Below are positions 5,171 to 9,914 of a stretch of DNA of 24,701 bases, in pieces. Location of the stretch: the IMG/VR virus record IMGVR_UViG_3300033892_000009, positions 1 to 24,701 of that record, one strand, 5' to 3'. Under the pieces are notes generated by a model, which did not search any database, was not told the origin of the DNA, and worked only from the letters and a program-made list of their open reading frames with translations. Source of the DNA: a virus. Every line of letters begins with the position of its first letter. Position 1 is the first letter of the stretch. Both the position numbers and the translations under genes were made by a program.

Positions 5171-5372
5171 GAAGCTGATCGAGTTCGACGATGACATGCT
5201 TCAGAAGTTGACCATCCTTGCTCGCGACCGAATGGCAACATTCCAGGAATTGGCTGATGAAGCCTTTTCCGACCTACTGAAGAAACATGGCGTCCCGATC
5301 GATCTGAAAGACGCACTGAAAAAGAGCGCGAAGCCCCCGCCGCATAAAAAAGCGCGCAGGCCCCGCTCCTAA
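5163..5372 (+). CDS. Small ribbon-helix-helix-like protein (69 aa), third of three overlapping genes
   Basis: Begins MPRKLIEFDDDMLQKLTILA; the order is a short strand (RKLIEFD), then two helices (DDMLQKLTILARDRMATFQE and ELADEAFSDLLKKHGV), which is the layout of ribbon-helix-helix DNA-binding proteins, followed by a Lys/Pro-rich tail. GGAAG lies 7 bases before the ATG at 5163; a GTG two codons upstream is an alternative start. It could be the antitoxin-like or regulatory member of this micro-operon, but the partner genes do not resemble a known toxin. Confidence 0.55.
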   Translation: MPRKLIEFDDDMLQKLTILARDRMATFQELADEAFSDLLKKHGVPIDLKDALKKSAKPPPHKKARRPRS

Positions 5373-5393
5373 GATCGCGGGAATACTGCGCGC
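5347..5393 (-). terminator. Intrinsic terminator facing minus-strand transcription
   Basis: GCGCGCAG (5352-5359) pairs with CTGCGCGC (5386-5393), and inside it CCCGC pairs with GCGGG. On the minus strand the helix is followed by six T residues, so it terminates leftward transcription; on the plus strand it only covers the stop codon of the gene ending at 5372. No minus-strand gene clearly ends here, so it may stop readthrough from the prophage. Confidence 0.55.
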
Positions 5394-5551
5394 CCTTCTG
5401 ACAGCAGCAGAAACGCTGCAGCACAGCGTCCACTCCTCCTAATCACCAAGTCAAAACGTCGAAATTCAAATGACGTTCCCCGCAGTTTTGCGGAACGGTT
5501 TGACTTTTTCTGCATTACATCGCCGCGATTAGAAACGCAGTGAGGAGAGCG

Positions 5552-5752
5552 ATGAAGAAAAATAGCTGGTCTGAAGATGACCTTCGGACACTTCGTCTTT
5601 ATGCCAGAGAGGGACGTTCGGTTTATCGCATTGCTGCAGCATTGGACCGGACGGTTCCGAGCGTTCGTTCAATGGCAAACCGCTTGGGTCTATCTATCCA
5701 GTCAAATAGAACGCCAACATCCAGCGACACAGAAGGCGCGGCGCTTCGTTAG
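5552..5752 (+). CDS. Small SANT/Myb-like helix-turn-helix protein (66 aa)
   Basis: Begins MKKNSWSEDDLRTLRLYARE, then GRSVYRIAAALDRTVPSVRS and MANRLGLSI. This is one Myb/SANT-type or GcrA-like helix-turn-helix: W-S-E-D-D-x-x-x-L first helix, then I-A-A-A-L-D-R-T-V-P-S-V-R-S-M-A recognition helix. Such single-domain proteins are common in rhizobia and are presumed DNA-binding. GAGGAG lies 5 bases before the ATG. It is transcribed alone; the upstream 150 bases hold an imperfect inverted repeat (GTTCC...GGAAC near 5485-5505) that could be an operator. Confidence 0.75.
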   Translation: MKKNSWSEDDLRTLRLYAREGRSVYRIAAALDRTVPSVRSMANRLGLSIQSNRTPTSSDTEGAALR

Positions 5753-5884
5753 GAACTAATCGGAGCGGGAAACTCTTGAATCCTCCGTTCAGTTGCGGAG
5801 TAACGTAATGGGTTAGTCAGCAAAGTTGGGGGAGTTTTTTGTGCCCCTTTTGGAAAAAGACGAAGGCATGATGAGGATTGTCTT

Positions 5885-5983
5885 TTGACCAGACCGGATT
5901 CCAATAAGCGATGGCGGCGCCAAGCCTTGGCTGTAACAGCTGTGTTCATCGTAGCGATATTGTTCGCAGTCGTGTTTAGATAA
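5885..5983 (+). CDS. 32-aa membrane peptide with TTG start
   Basis: TTG at 5885, with GAGG 8 bases upstream, opens a frame reading MTRPDSNKRWRRQALAVTAV followed by FIVAILFAVVFR and a TAA at 5981. A basic N-terminus precedes one hydrophobic segment, so it should be a single-pass inner-membrane peptide with the N-terminus inside. The 130-base leader after the HTH gene contains a CTCCG...CGGAG hairpin. It ends right at the late-operon terminator of the neighbouring prophage. Family unknown. Confidence 0.45.
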   Translation: MTRPDSNKRWRRQALAVTAVFIVAILFAVVFR

Positions 5984-6020
5984 TAAAAAAGCCCGCCTCT
6001 CCGAGCATGGAGGGCGGGCT
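5984..6020 (-). terminator. Strong intrinsic terminator at the end of the prophage late operon
   Basis: AGCCCGCC (5990-5997) pairs with GGCGGGCT (6013-6020) and CTCC (5999-6002) with GGAG (6009-6012), with one bulged base and a six-base loop. On the minus strand a run of T residues follows at 5990-5985. It is therefore directed against transcription from the right and is a natural end for the phage lysis genes. Confidence 0.88.
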
Positions 6021-6062
6021 AAGGCGTGGGAGGTAACAGACTGACCGGTCTGTCAGCGGACC

Positions 6063-6143
6063 TCAAACCGGCATAAAGCCGCAAGCGACGAGACCAATCA
6101 CCGCAGCCGCAATCATGATGCGTGCGCGGGGCCAGCCGGGCAT
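6063..6143 (-). CDS. Possible 26-aa hydrophobic peptide
   Basis: An ATG at 6143, one base after the stop of the preceding gene, opens MPGWPRARIMIAAAVIGLVA followed by CGFMPV and a stop. It is basic at the start and hydrophobic afterwards. No clear Shine-Dalgarno is present, so it would depend on coupling to the gene before it. Weakly supported. Confidence 0.3.
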   Translation of the reverse strand: MPGWPRARIMIAAAVIGLVACGFMPV

Positions 6144-6144
6144 A

Positions 6145-6306
6145 TCAGAGACGCCGATAGCCACGGTCAGCACAGTCGGACGCCGTGGCGAGATGGGTGA
6201 AGCAGAACGCCTGCCACCTCTGCCGGCCGGTCATGTTGATGTAGGCGAAATGCAGCGCCGTCAGACCGAAGATCGCCGCCAGCAAGCCGAAGCCTACGTA
6301 GCGCAC
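6145..6306 (-). CDS. Small phage membrane protein (53 aa), GTG start
   Basis: GTG at 6306 starts one base after the stop of the preceding gene and gives MRYVGFGLLAAIFGLTALHF, then AYINMTGRQRWQAFCFTHLA and a short Cys-containing tail. Residues 3-22 form one membrane segment. The frame is open up to 6417, but that part overlaps the CHAP-like gene out of frame. It lies at the end of the lysis region. Function unknown. Confidence 0.45.
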   Translation of the reverse strand: MRYVGFGLLAAIFGLTALHFAYINMTGRQRWQAFCFTHLATASDCADRGYRRL

Positions 6307-6307
6307 G

Positions 6308-6859
6308 TCACACCGCCCCGCTCGGGTCGACCACGGTGAAGCCTGCGATAGAGCGGGCATGAAGCCGCGTCCGACCGCCGCCAGAGTTGGCGTCGAACAC
6401 CAGCCAGACATTCCCATGTAGGTGGCGCTTCAGGACGAACACATGCCCTCGTCTCGCTGCAGCCATGTTGTGAGCCGGATCAGCGCGCGGGAAGCGCAGC
6501 CAGTTCGCAGCGAGGTTCAGCCGAGGAATGATGCGTCCGAACAGATGCAGGCTTGCGCCACAGCCACAGTAGCGATGCGGACAACCAGCAGGGCGACCGC
6601 CGATCACCTGAGAAGCCGGAAGCGCATTCCCTGCCCTGTCCGTCGGCATCCCGAACGGCATGGCGTCGTATAGTTATTGGCCTCGAGCTCGCCTTGCCGT
6701 CTCCTTCCGATCTGAAACCGAGGCACCAGCGGGGATCTGACAGGGCATCGAAACGTTGCATTGCGGATCGTACTTCTGATGCGCGACATGACGCGGGCGA
6801 GCTTCAGCAGTCGATGCCGCGCAGACAAGCGCAAGCATCGCGACAAGCGCGATTTTCAT
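6308..6859 (-). pseudogene. CHAP/NlpC-like secreted protein interrupted by an in-frame stop
   Basis: Two open segments share one frame: 6859-6674, beginning MKIALVAMLALVCAASTAEA (signal peptide, cut near AEA), and 6661-6308, containing NALPASQVIGGRPAGCPHRY, CGCGASLHLFGRIIPRLNLA and RRGHVFVLKRHLHGNVWLVF. They are separated by one TAA (6676-6674) and four codons. The parts together match one continuous family of exported rhizobial proteins with a probable CHAP-type peptidase layout (Cys in CPHRYCGC, His in RRGH, DANSGG near the end). A nonsense mutation is the simplest reading; translation restart at 6661 would yield a piece without signal peptide. GAGG lies 8 bases before the 6859 ATG. The role may be host wall or surface related. 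Confidence 0.65.
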
Positions 6860-6932
6860 TCTTTACCTCATTTGTTAATGGGATTTGTTTACAGACCGGA
6901 TATTCTGTTGCGCCGCTTCCCGCAGTGGCTTG

Positions 6933-6974
6933 AGCCCGATCGGGGTTTAAAGGGTGCCCCCGCCCGGTCGGGCT
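6933..6974 (-). terminator. Large inverted repeat after the coiled-coil membrane protein gene
   Basis: AGCCCGA (6933-6939) pairs with TCGGGCT (6968-6974), with CGGGG/CCCCG inside. It starts 3 bases after the stop at 6978 and precedes the CHAP-like gene. No T-tract follows, so it is a possible partial terminator or processing hairpin only. Confidence 0.35.
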
Positions 6975-6977
6975 GAC

Positions 6978-7268
6978 CTAAGGCTTGGTCCACGGTGCAA
7001 ATATGGTCTTGCCGTAGGTCAGGATGATGCCGATTGCGGTGCCTAGGATCGGCAGGAGCATCAGCATTCCTGCGCCACGCTGAAATGCAGCTTCCATTTT
7101 GGCGACACGGAGCTCGAGCTGCGCCCGCGTCTCCTGCTCCTTTTCTAGCGCTTTCTCTAGCGCTTCCTTTTCTCTCCCGAGATTTGCAACACGCTCGCTA
7201 ACGAGCGCTAATGCCGTGAACGGATTGTTCGGGTTGAAGTCATCAAACTCAGGAGGATGGTTCGACAT
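6978..7268 (-). CDS. Phage coiled-coil protein with C-terminal membrane segment (96 aa)
   Basis: Begins MSNHPPEFDDFNPNNPFTAL. Residues 24-62 are a charged heptad-type helix (REKEALEKALEKEQETRAQL is typical), followed by a hydrophobic segment GMLMLLPILGTAIGIILTYG and a short positive end. Small tail-anchored coiled-coil proteins of this kind are common next to phage lysis genes and are sometimes annotated as holin accessories. It follows the outer-spanin-like gene by 9 bases in the same direction. Exact role unknown. Confidence 0.65.
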   Translation of the reverse strand: MSNHPPEFDDFNPNNPFTALALVSERVANLGREKEALEKALEKEQETRAQLELRVAKMEAAFQRGAGMLMLLPILGTAIGIILTYGKTIFAPWTKP

Positions 7269-7277
7269 TCGACCGTC

Positions 7278-7481
7278 TCAGTTCTTCGGCCGCTTCCAGC
7301 CGCAGACCGTAATGCCCTGCTCCTGCGTCTTGCCGATCCATTGCTTGTCCTTCAGGCGCTTGCCCTGCACCGCGAAGCCTGGATCTGAGAACACTTTGCA
7401 TTCGCCATCCACGCTGCCGGGACGATTGCTCGCGCAACCAGCCAAAGCGAACGCGAGCGTCATCATCGCGACAATCCTCAT
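7278..7481 (-). CDS. Small lipoprotein, likely outer spanin (Rz1-like, 67 aa)
   Basis: Begins MRIVAMMTLAFALAGCASNR: a lipoprotein signal with the lipobox LAGC and Cys at residue 16. The mature part has two more cysteines and a basic end (VCGWKRPKN). Its start overlaps the stop of the preceding membrane protein gene as ATGA. A small lipoprotein directly following a membrane-anchored partner in a lysis cassette is the arrangement of Rz/Rz1 spanins, which fuse inner and outer membranes at the end of lysis. The assignment rests on topology and position, not on sequence similarity. Confidence 0.6.
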   Translation of the reverse strand: MRIVAMMTLAFALAGCASNRPGSVDGECKVFSDPGFAVQGKRLKDKQWIGKTQEQGITVCGWKRPKN

Positions 7482-7768
7482 TCCGCGCCCTCCAATTTGC
7501 AGTTCTGTGTGATGACATCCCAGTAGCCATTCGCGTCCGAGCAGACGGTCGTTTTCTGCTCGACCTTCTTCGACGCATCGACGGCGATGTTGTCTTGCTT
7601 CTGTATCTTGGCAGCGTGGGCGTACCAGCCCTTGTTGATGTAATGCTGGCGGATCGTTAGGGCGCCGATGAATACGGAAATCACCAGCGCGCCGATCATG
7701 ATGAGTTCGGCCACCAGCTTCGACAGCCCGAGGCGGTCGGCAATCCAGCCGACGATAATCATTCCCAT
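7478..7768 (-). CDS. Membrane-anchored phage protein, possible inner spanin (Rz-like, 96 aa)
   Basis: Begins MGMIIVGWIADRLGLSKLVA; one strong membrane segment (IMIGALVISVFIGALTI) is followed by a polar, mainly helical part (YAHAAKIQKQDNIAVDASKK) and a C-terminal Cys pair (VCSDANGYWDVITQNCKLEG). GGGAGG lies before the ATG at 7768. It overlaps the lipoprotein gene by 4 bases, which supports an i-spanin/o-spanin pair, although the periplasmic part is short for Rz. An uncharacterised membrane protein is the alternative. Confidence 0.5.
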   Translation of the reverse strand: MGMIIVGWIADRLGLSKLVAELIMIGALVISVFIGALTIRQHYINKGWYAHAAKIQKQDNIAVDASKKVEQKTTVCSDANGYWDVITQNCKLEGAE

Positions 7769-7780
7769 TTCAGCCCTCCC

Positions 7781-7903
7781 TCAAATCCCGCGCTCCAGCG
7801 CTATTTCAATGAAAACCACCCAAAGCGCGAAGCCGACGAATGCAATAAGAGCTAAGAACGCCAGCAGGACGACGGCGATAGAGGCGCGACGAAGCCAGAT
7901 CAT
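7781..7903 (-). CDS. 40-aa single-pass membrane peptide in the lysis cassette
   Basis: ATG at 7903, with GGGAGG at good spacing, gives MIWLRRASIAVVLLAFLALI followed by AFVGFALWVVFIEIALERGI and a TGA at 7781. A basic N-terminus precedes about 26 hydrophobic residues. It lies between the endolysin gene (ending at 7905) and the inner-spanin-like gene. It may be a second holin or antiholin; the sequence alone does not say which. Confidence 0.65.
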   Translation of the reverse strand: MIWLRRASIAVVLLAFLALIAFVGFALWVVFIEIALERGI

Positions 7904-7904
7904 T

Positions 7905-8405
7905 TCAATCCTCCCTTAAGCACCAAGGCCGCTCGCCCCACATCGCGTCAGTGCGGCGGTTGAGCAGGCCTTGCATGAACGAGCCGTTCGATCTTGTGTA
8001 TTTGACCATCGCGTCGCAGGCCCGCTTGACGCGGCCAGCCTCAAGATCTGGACCGATGGACGTTCCGCAGACCTTGCCGGGGCCGAGATTGACGGTGAAC
8101 GAGGCGATGGCAGCCTGACGGTGCGGCGGCATCGTCGGCAGGCTCGGGACGCAATGGAGTATCTTCTGCGCGTACCGCTCCCCAACTTCGGACAGCGCCT
8201 TGTTGCAGTCCTCTTTCGTGAACTTCATCCCGACCTTGAGCCACGGCCAGTCGTAATTTGTGATCCCACCGCAAACGGTGATGACACCGGGAGGATCGAA
8301 CGGCAGATGTTTGGCGACGAGATTCATACCCTCCCAATGGGCGATCAAGACGCCGGCCAGCACGGCGCCGGAGGCCGATAGCGCCCGTTTGCTGGGGGCC
8401 TTCAT
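7905..8405 (-). CDS. Phage endolysin, GH24 lysozyme with SAR-type N-terminus (166 aa)
   Basis: ATG at 8405 gives MKAPSKRALSASGAVLAGVL then IAHWEGMNLVAKHLPFDPPG and VITVCGGITNYDWPW. The catalytic Glu is in HWEGM, with Asp in FDPPG and Thr six residues later (VIT), the spacing of the T4-lysozyme Asp-Thr pair. GLLNRRTDAMWGERPWC closes the fold. The enzyme cuts the glycan strands of peptidoglycan. The weakly hydrophobic Ala/Gly/Ser-rich segment at residues 8-23, without a cleavage site, fits a signal-arrest-release anchor. The start overlaps the holin stop as ATGA. The longer open frame upstream (to 8570) overlaps the holin and is not used. Confidence 0.88.
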   Translation of the reverse strand: MKAPSKRALSASGAVLAGVLIAHWEGMNLVAKHLPFDPPGVITVCGGITNYDWPWLKVGMKFTKEDCNKALSEVGERYAQKILHCVPSLPTMPPHRQAAIASFTVNLGPGKVCGTSIGPDLEAGRVKRACDAMVKYTRSNGSFMQGLLNRRTDAMWGERPWCLRED

Positions 8406-8641
8406 TGCTCGGTCCCAGGCTGTTTGAGAACGCGAGCAACCGCGAACGACGCCGAAATGACGATCAGCAGCGCCCCTACCCACCAATTGAAAGTCGAGTA
8501 CAAGTAGGCCGACAGGATCACGATCACCGCGCCGACGGCACCCCAGAAGGCGGCGACCCAGACGCTCCAAAGCCGCAGCAACTCGGTCTTCCAGTTATCG
8601 ATCAGGCGCGCGGACGCGCCCGGCGTTGGAGTGTCGGACAT
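8402..8641 (-). CDS. Putative holin with two membrane segments (79 aa)
   Basis: ATG at 8641, preceded by AGGAA six bases away, gives MSDTPTPGASARLIDNWKTE, then LLRLWSVWVAAFWGAVGAVI and a second membrane segment WWVGALLIVISASFAVARVL ending KQPGTEQ. The pattern (LIDNWKTxLxxLWS, two membrane helices, RVLKQP end) fits the rhizobial phage holin-like group (DUF7940-type). It lies immediately upstream of the SAR-type endolysin, with which it overlaps by 4 bases, so it should set the timing of lysis. An earlier ATG at 8647 is less likely because its spacing to AGGAA is too short. Confidence 0.75.
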   Translation of the reverse strand: MSDTPTPGASARLIDNWKTELLRLWSVWVAAFWGAVGAVIVILSAYLYSTFNWWVGALLIVISASFAVARVLKQPGTEQ

Positions 8642-8729
8642 CTGCATTTCCTGATTTTTTTGGGATTTGCCCGGAACGTGCGGGAGCTTGGAAAATTATT
8701 GGCTTCGATGATTCAATTTTGACGTTGCA

Positions 8730-8864
8730 ATGCACCGACACGACGCTGAACGACGCGCCGACCGCCTAAATCTCTTCAGGGGCGCCATTATAGGAATGCT
8801 CGCTGGAGCCCTCGGGTTAGGACTGATAGCGGTAGCCGCGGTTGTCTATTCCCATGTGGCTTAG
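8730..8864 (+). CDS. 44-aa membrane peptide on the opposite strand
   Basis: ATG at 8730 gives MHRHDAERRADRLNLFRGAI followed by IGMLAGALGLGLIAVAAVVY and SHVA. A polar, basic head precedes one glycine-rich membrane segment. It runs opposite to the surrounding late phage genes. No clear Shine-Dalgarno is present, so the start is uncertain. Function unknown. Confidence 0.45.
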   Translation: MHRHDAERRADRLNLFRGAIIGMLAGALGLGLIAVAAVVYSHVA

Positions 8865-9027
8865 TAACGTCCCATCCATGCAGCAGGATGATGGATTTCT
8901 CCAACTATTCATCGGCGCGTTTTTATGGTGTGGCTTGGTCTTCTGTCTGTTCGGCCTTGCTGCCGCGATACTCTGGGCCATATTCCCGGAATACTCGCCT
9001 AACCTGCGGGCATTAATAGAATGGTGA
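8854..9027 (+). CDS. 57-aa membrane protein on the opposite strand
   Basis: ATG at 8854 overlaps the end of the preceding frame by 11 bases; an ATG at 8878 is an alternative. The protein continues MQQDDGFLQLFIGAFLWCGL and VFCLFGLAAAILWAIFPEYS: one long or two short membrane segments. With the gene at 8730 it makes a pair of tiny membrane proteins inserted between the fibre genes and the lysis cassette of the prophage. No known superinfection-exclusion or immunity family is recognised. Confidence 0.45.
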   Translation: MWLSNVPSMQQDDGFLQLFIGAFLWCGLVFCLFGLAAAILWAIFPEYSPNLRALIEW

Positions 9028-9132
9028 ATGCACCACGCGCGGCGCGTCTGGCGCTGCGTTGGGCATTTTGCTTATCCTTTAAGATTGCTGGACTCTCACC
9101 CAACGGCCTGAAACGATCCCTTGGGGAAACAA

Positions 9133-9141
9133 GGGGGGGGG
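9133..9141 (+). repeat. Homopolymeric tract of nine G residues before a start codon
   Basis: Nine consecutive G residues end six bases before the ATG at 9148, where the Shine-Dalgarno should be. Tracts of this length are prone to slipped-strand changes, which would alter ribosome binding or promoter spacing for the gene at 9148. Confidence 0.6.
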
Positions 9142-9147
9142 CTACAA

Positions 9148-9462
9148 ATGGCTGAGATACCGGACCATCTCGTTCCAACAGATGGGTTGACCAATTCCTC
9201 CATGGCGCTGGCGGGAATTGATCTAATTGGCCGAGGTGGGATTCGAGCGCGCTTCAACTTCAGCGACGAAGAACAGAACTACATCGGCACATTTGCGATT
9301 GATGTTCGCCCGCGAAGCAGTGAGGGCACATCTGATGCAATGATTGCCGATGCTTACCGCAAGATGTCGGACGTTCTTCGTCAATGGCTTTATTCTGCGG
9401 ACAAGATGAGGCAGGTGTATGAAAGACGATCGGCGTCTCAGAGCCAATCGCATACGTCCTGA
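9148..9462 (+). CDS. Hypothetical protein (104 aa) on the opposite strand in the prophage
   Basis: Begins MAEIPDHLVPTDGLTNSSMA; a predicted beta-rich part (GIRARFNFSDEEQNYIGTFA, IDVRPRSSE) is followed by an amphipathic helix (AYRKMSDVLRQWLYSADKMR) and a polar end. It is soluble, with no signal or membrane segment. The ribosome binding site is the G9 tract. A 28-codon frame (9419-9505) follows in another register and may or may not be translated. It is probably a moron gene; function unknown. Confidence 0.55.
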   Translation: MAEIPDHLVPTDGLTNSSMALAGIDLIGRGGIRARFNFSDEEQNYIGTFAIDVRPRSSEGTSDAMIADAYRKMSDVLRQWLYSADKMRQVYERRSASQSQSHTS

Positions 9463-9569
9463 TCTCGCCATGGTCAGGCGCGTGGGGCATTGGATTTGTC
9501 CTTGATTATGTGAACTGGAGAGGCGCGCCGGGGATTGCACGAGACGCGCCAGTGTCGTTAATGTGAGTC

Positions 9570-9713
9570 CGTTCAGGCGGCTTGATAACCGGCTGAACGA
9601 TTGTCGAAGACAGGGACCGGCCTCATGCCGGGTGTCCCACGGATAAGCCCCTTGAAAGTGTGCGCGGTTCAGCCGTGTGCAGGGTCAAGCAGTGGGGTCG
9701 GCTTCTGTCTTCG
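9570..9713 (+). ncRNA. Candidate structured RNA upstream of the gene at 9758
   Basis: A 9-base outer helix joins CGAAGACAG (9605-9613) with CTGTCTTCG (9705-9713). Inside are a hairpin GGGA-CCGGC...GCCGG-TCCC (9613-9638) and a long arm: AAGCC (9645-9649) with GGCTT (9700-9704), CTTGA (9651-9655) with TCAAG (9685-9689), and TGCGCG (9661-9666) with the mirrored TGTGCA (9676-9681). A further hairpin, CGTTCAG...CTGAACG (9570-9599), lies in front; its GGCTGAAC (9591-9598) can instead pair with GTTCAGCC in the apical loop (9667-9674). Two G-U pairs in the central arm are possible only on the plus strand. The gene-free stretch 9506-9757 is taken up mainly by this element; a small ACCCG...CGGGT hairpin follows at 9727-9744. 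No known RNA family is recognised. Confidence 0.5.
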
Positions 9714-9757
9714 TCGATTATCAAACACCCGGCACCAGTCGGGTCGATGAGGACAGA

Positions 9758-9913
9758 ATGCTCATGGCTCAAATCGTTGTCCTTTCAATCCTCGCAGCCC
9801 TAATCGTCGCTTACGCGATTTGGAGAAGTCCCGCTGGCCGCGCCTTCAGAATCCGCGTTTTCTTCAATGGAGACGAGGACGCGATGTTAAAGGATGAATG
9901 GCGGCAATCATAA
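9758..9913 (+). CDS. 51-aa membrane protein on the opposite strand
   Basis: ATG at 9758, with TGAGGA five bases upstream, gives MLMAQIVVLSILAALIVAYA followed by IWRSPAGRAFRIRVFFNGDE and a polar end. One N-terminal membrane segment and a short cytoplasmic tail are expected. It ends one base before the stop of the converging tail fibre gene (9915). Its leader is the candidate structured RNA, so expression may be controlled there. Function unknown. Confidence 0.55.
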   Translation: MLMAQIVVLSILAALIVAYAIWRSPAGRAFRIRVFFNGDEDAMLKDEWRQS

Positions 9914-9914
9914 A

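Noticed and set aside
5825-5858. GGGG...CCCC followed by T residues, resembling a terminator
   Set aside because: The stem is only four bases with a long T-rich loop, and it lies within the leader of the small membrane peptide gene.
6115-6976. Several plus-strand frames opposite the CHAP-like gene
   Set aside because: The minus strand carries a signal peptide and a recognisable domain in one frame; the plus frames show neither.
9057-9105. CGTTGGG ... CCCAACG inverted repeat with a 35-base spacer
   Set aside because: The arms match perfectly, but the spacer does not fold and no gene end, T-run or partner repeat gives it a role. It could be chance.
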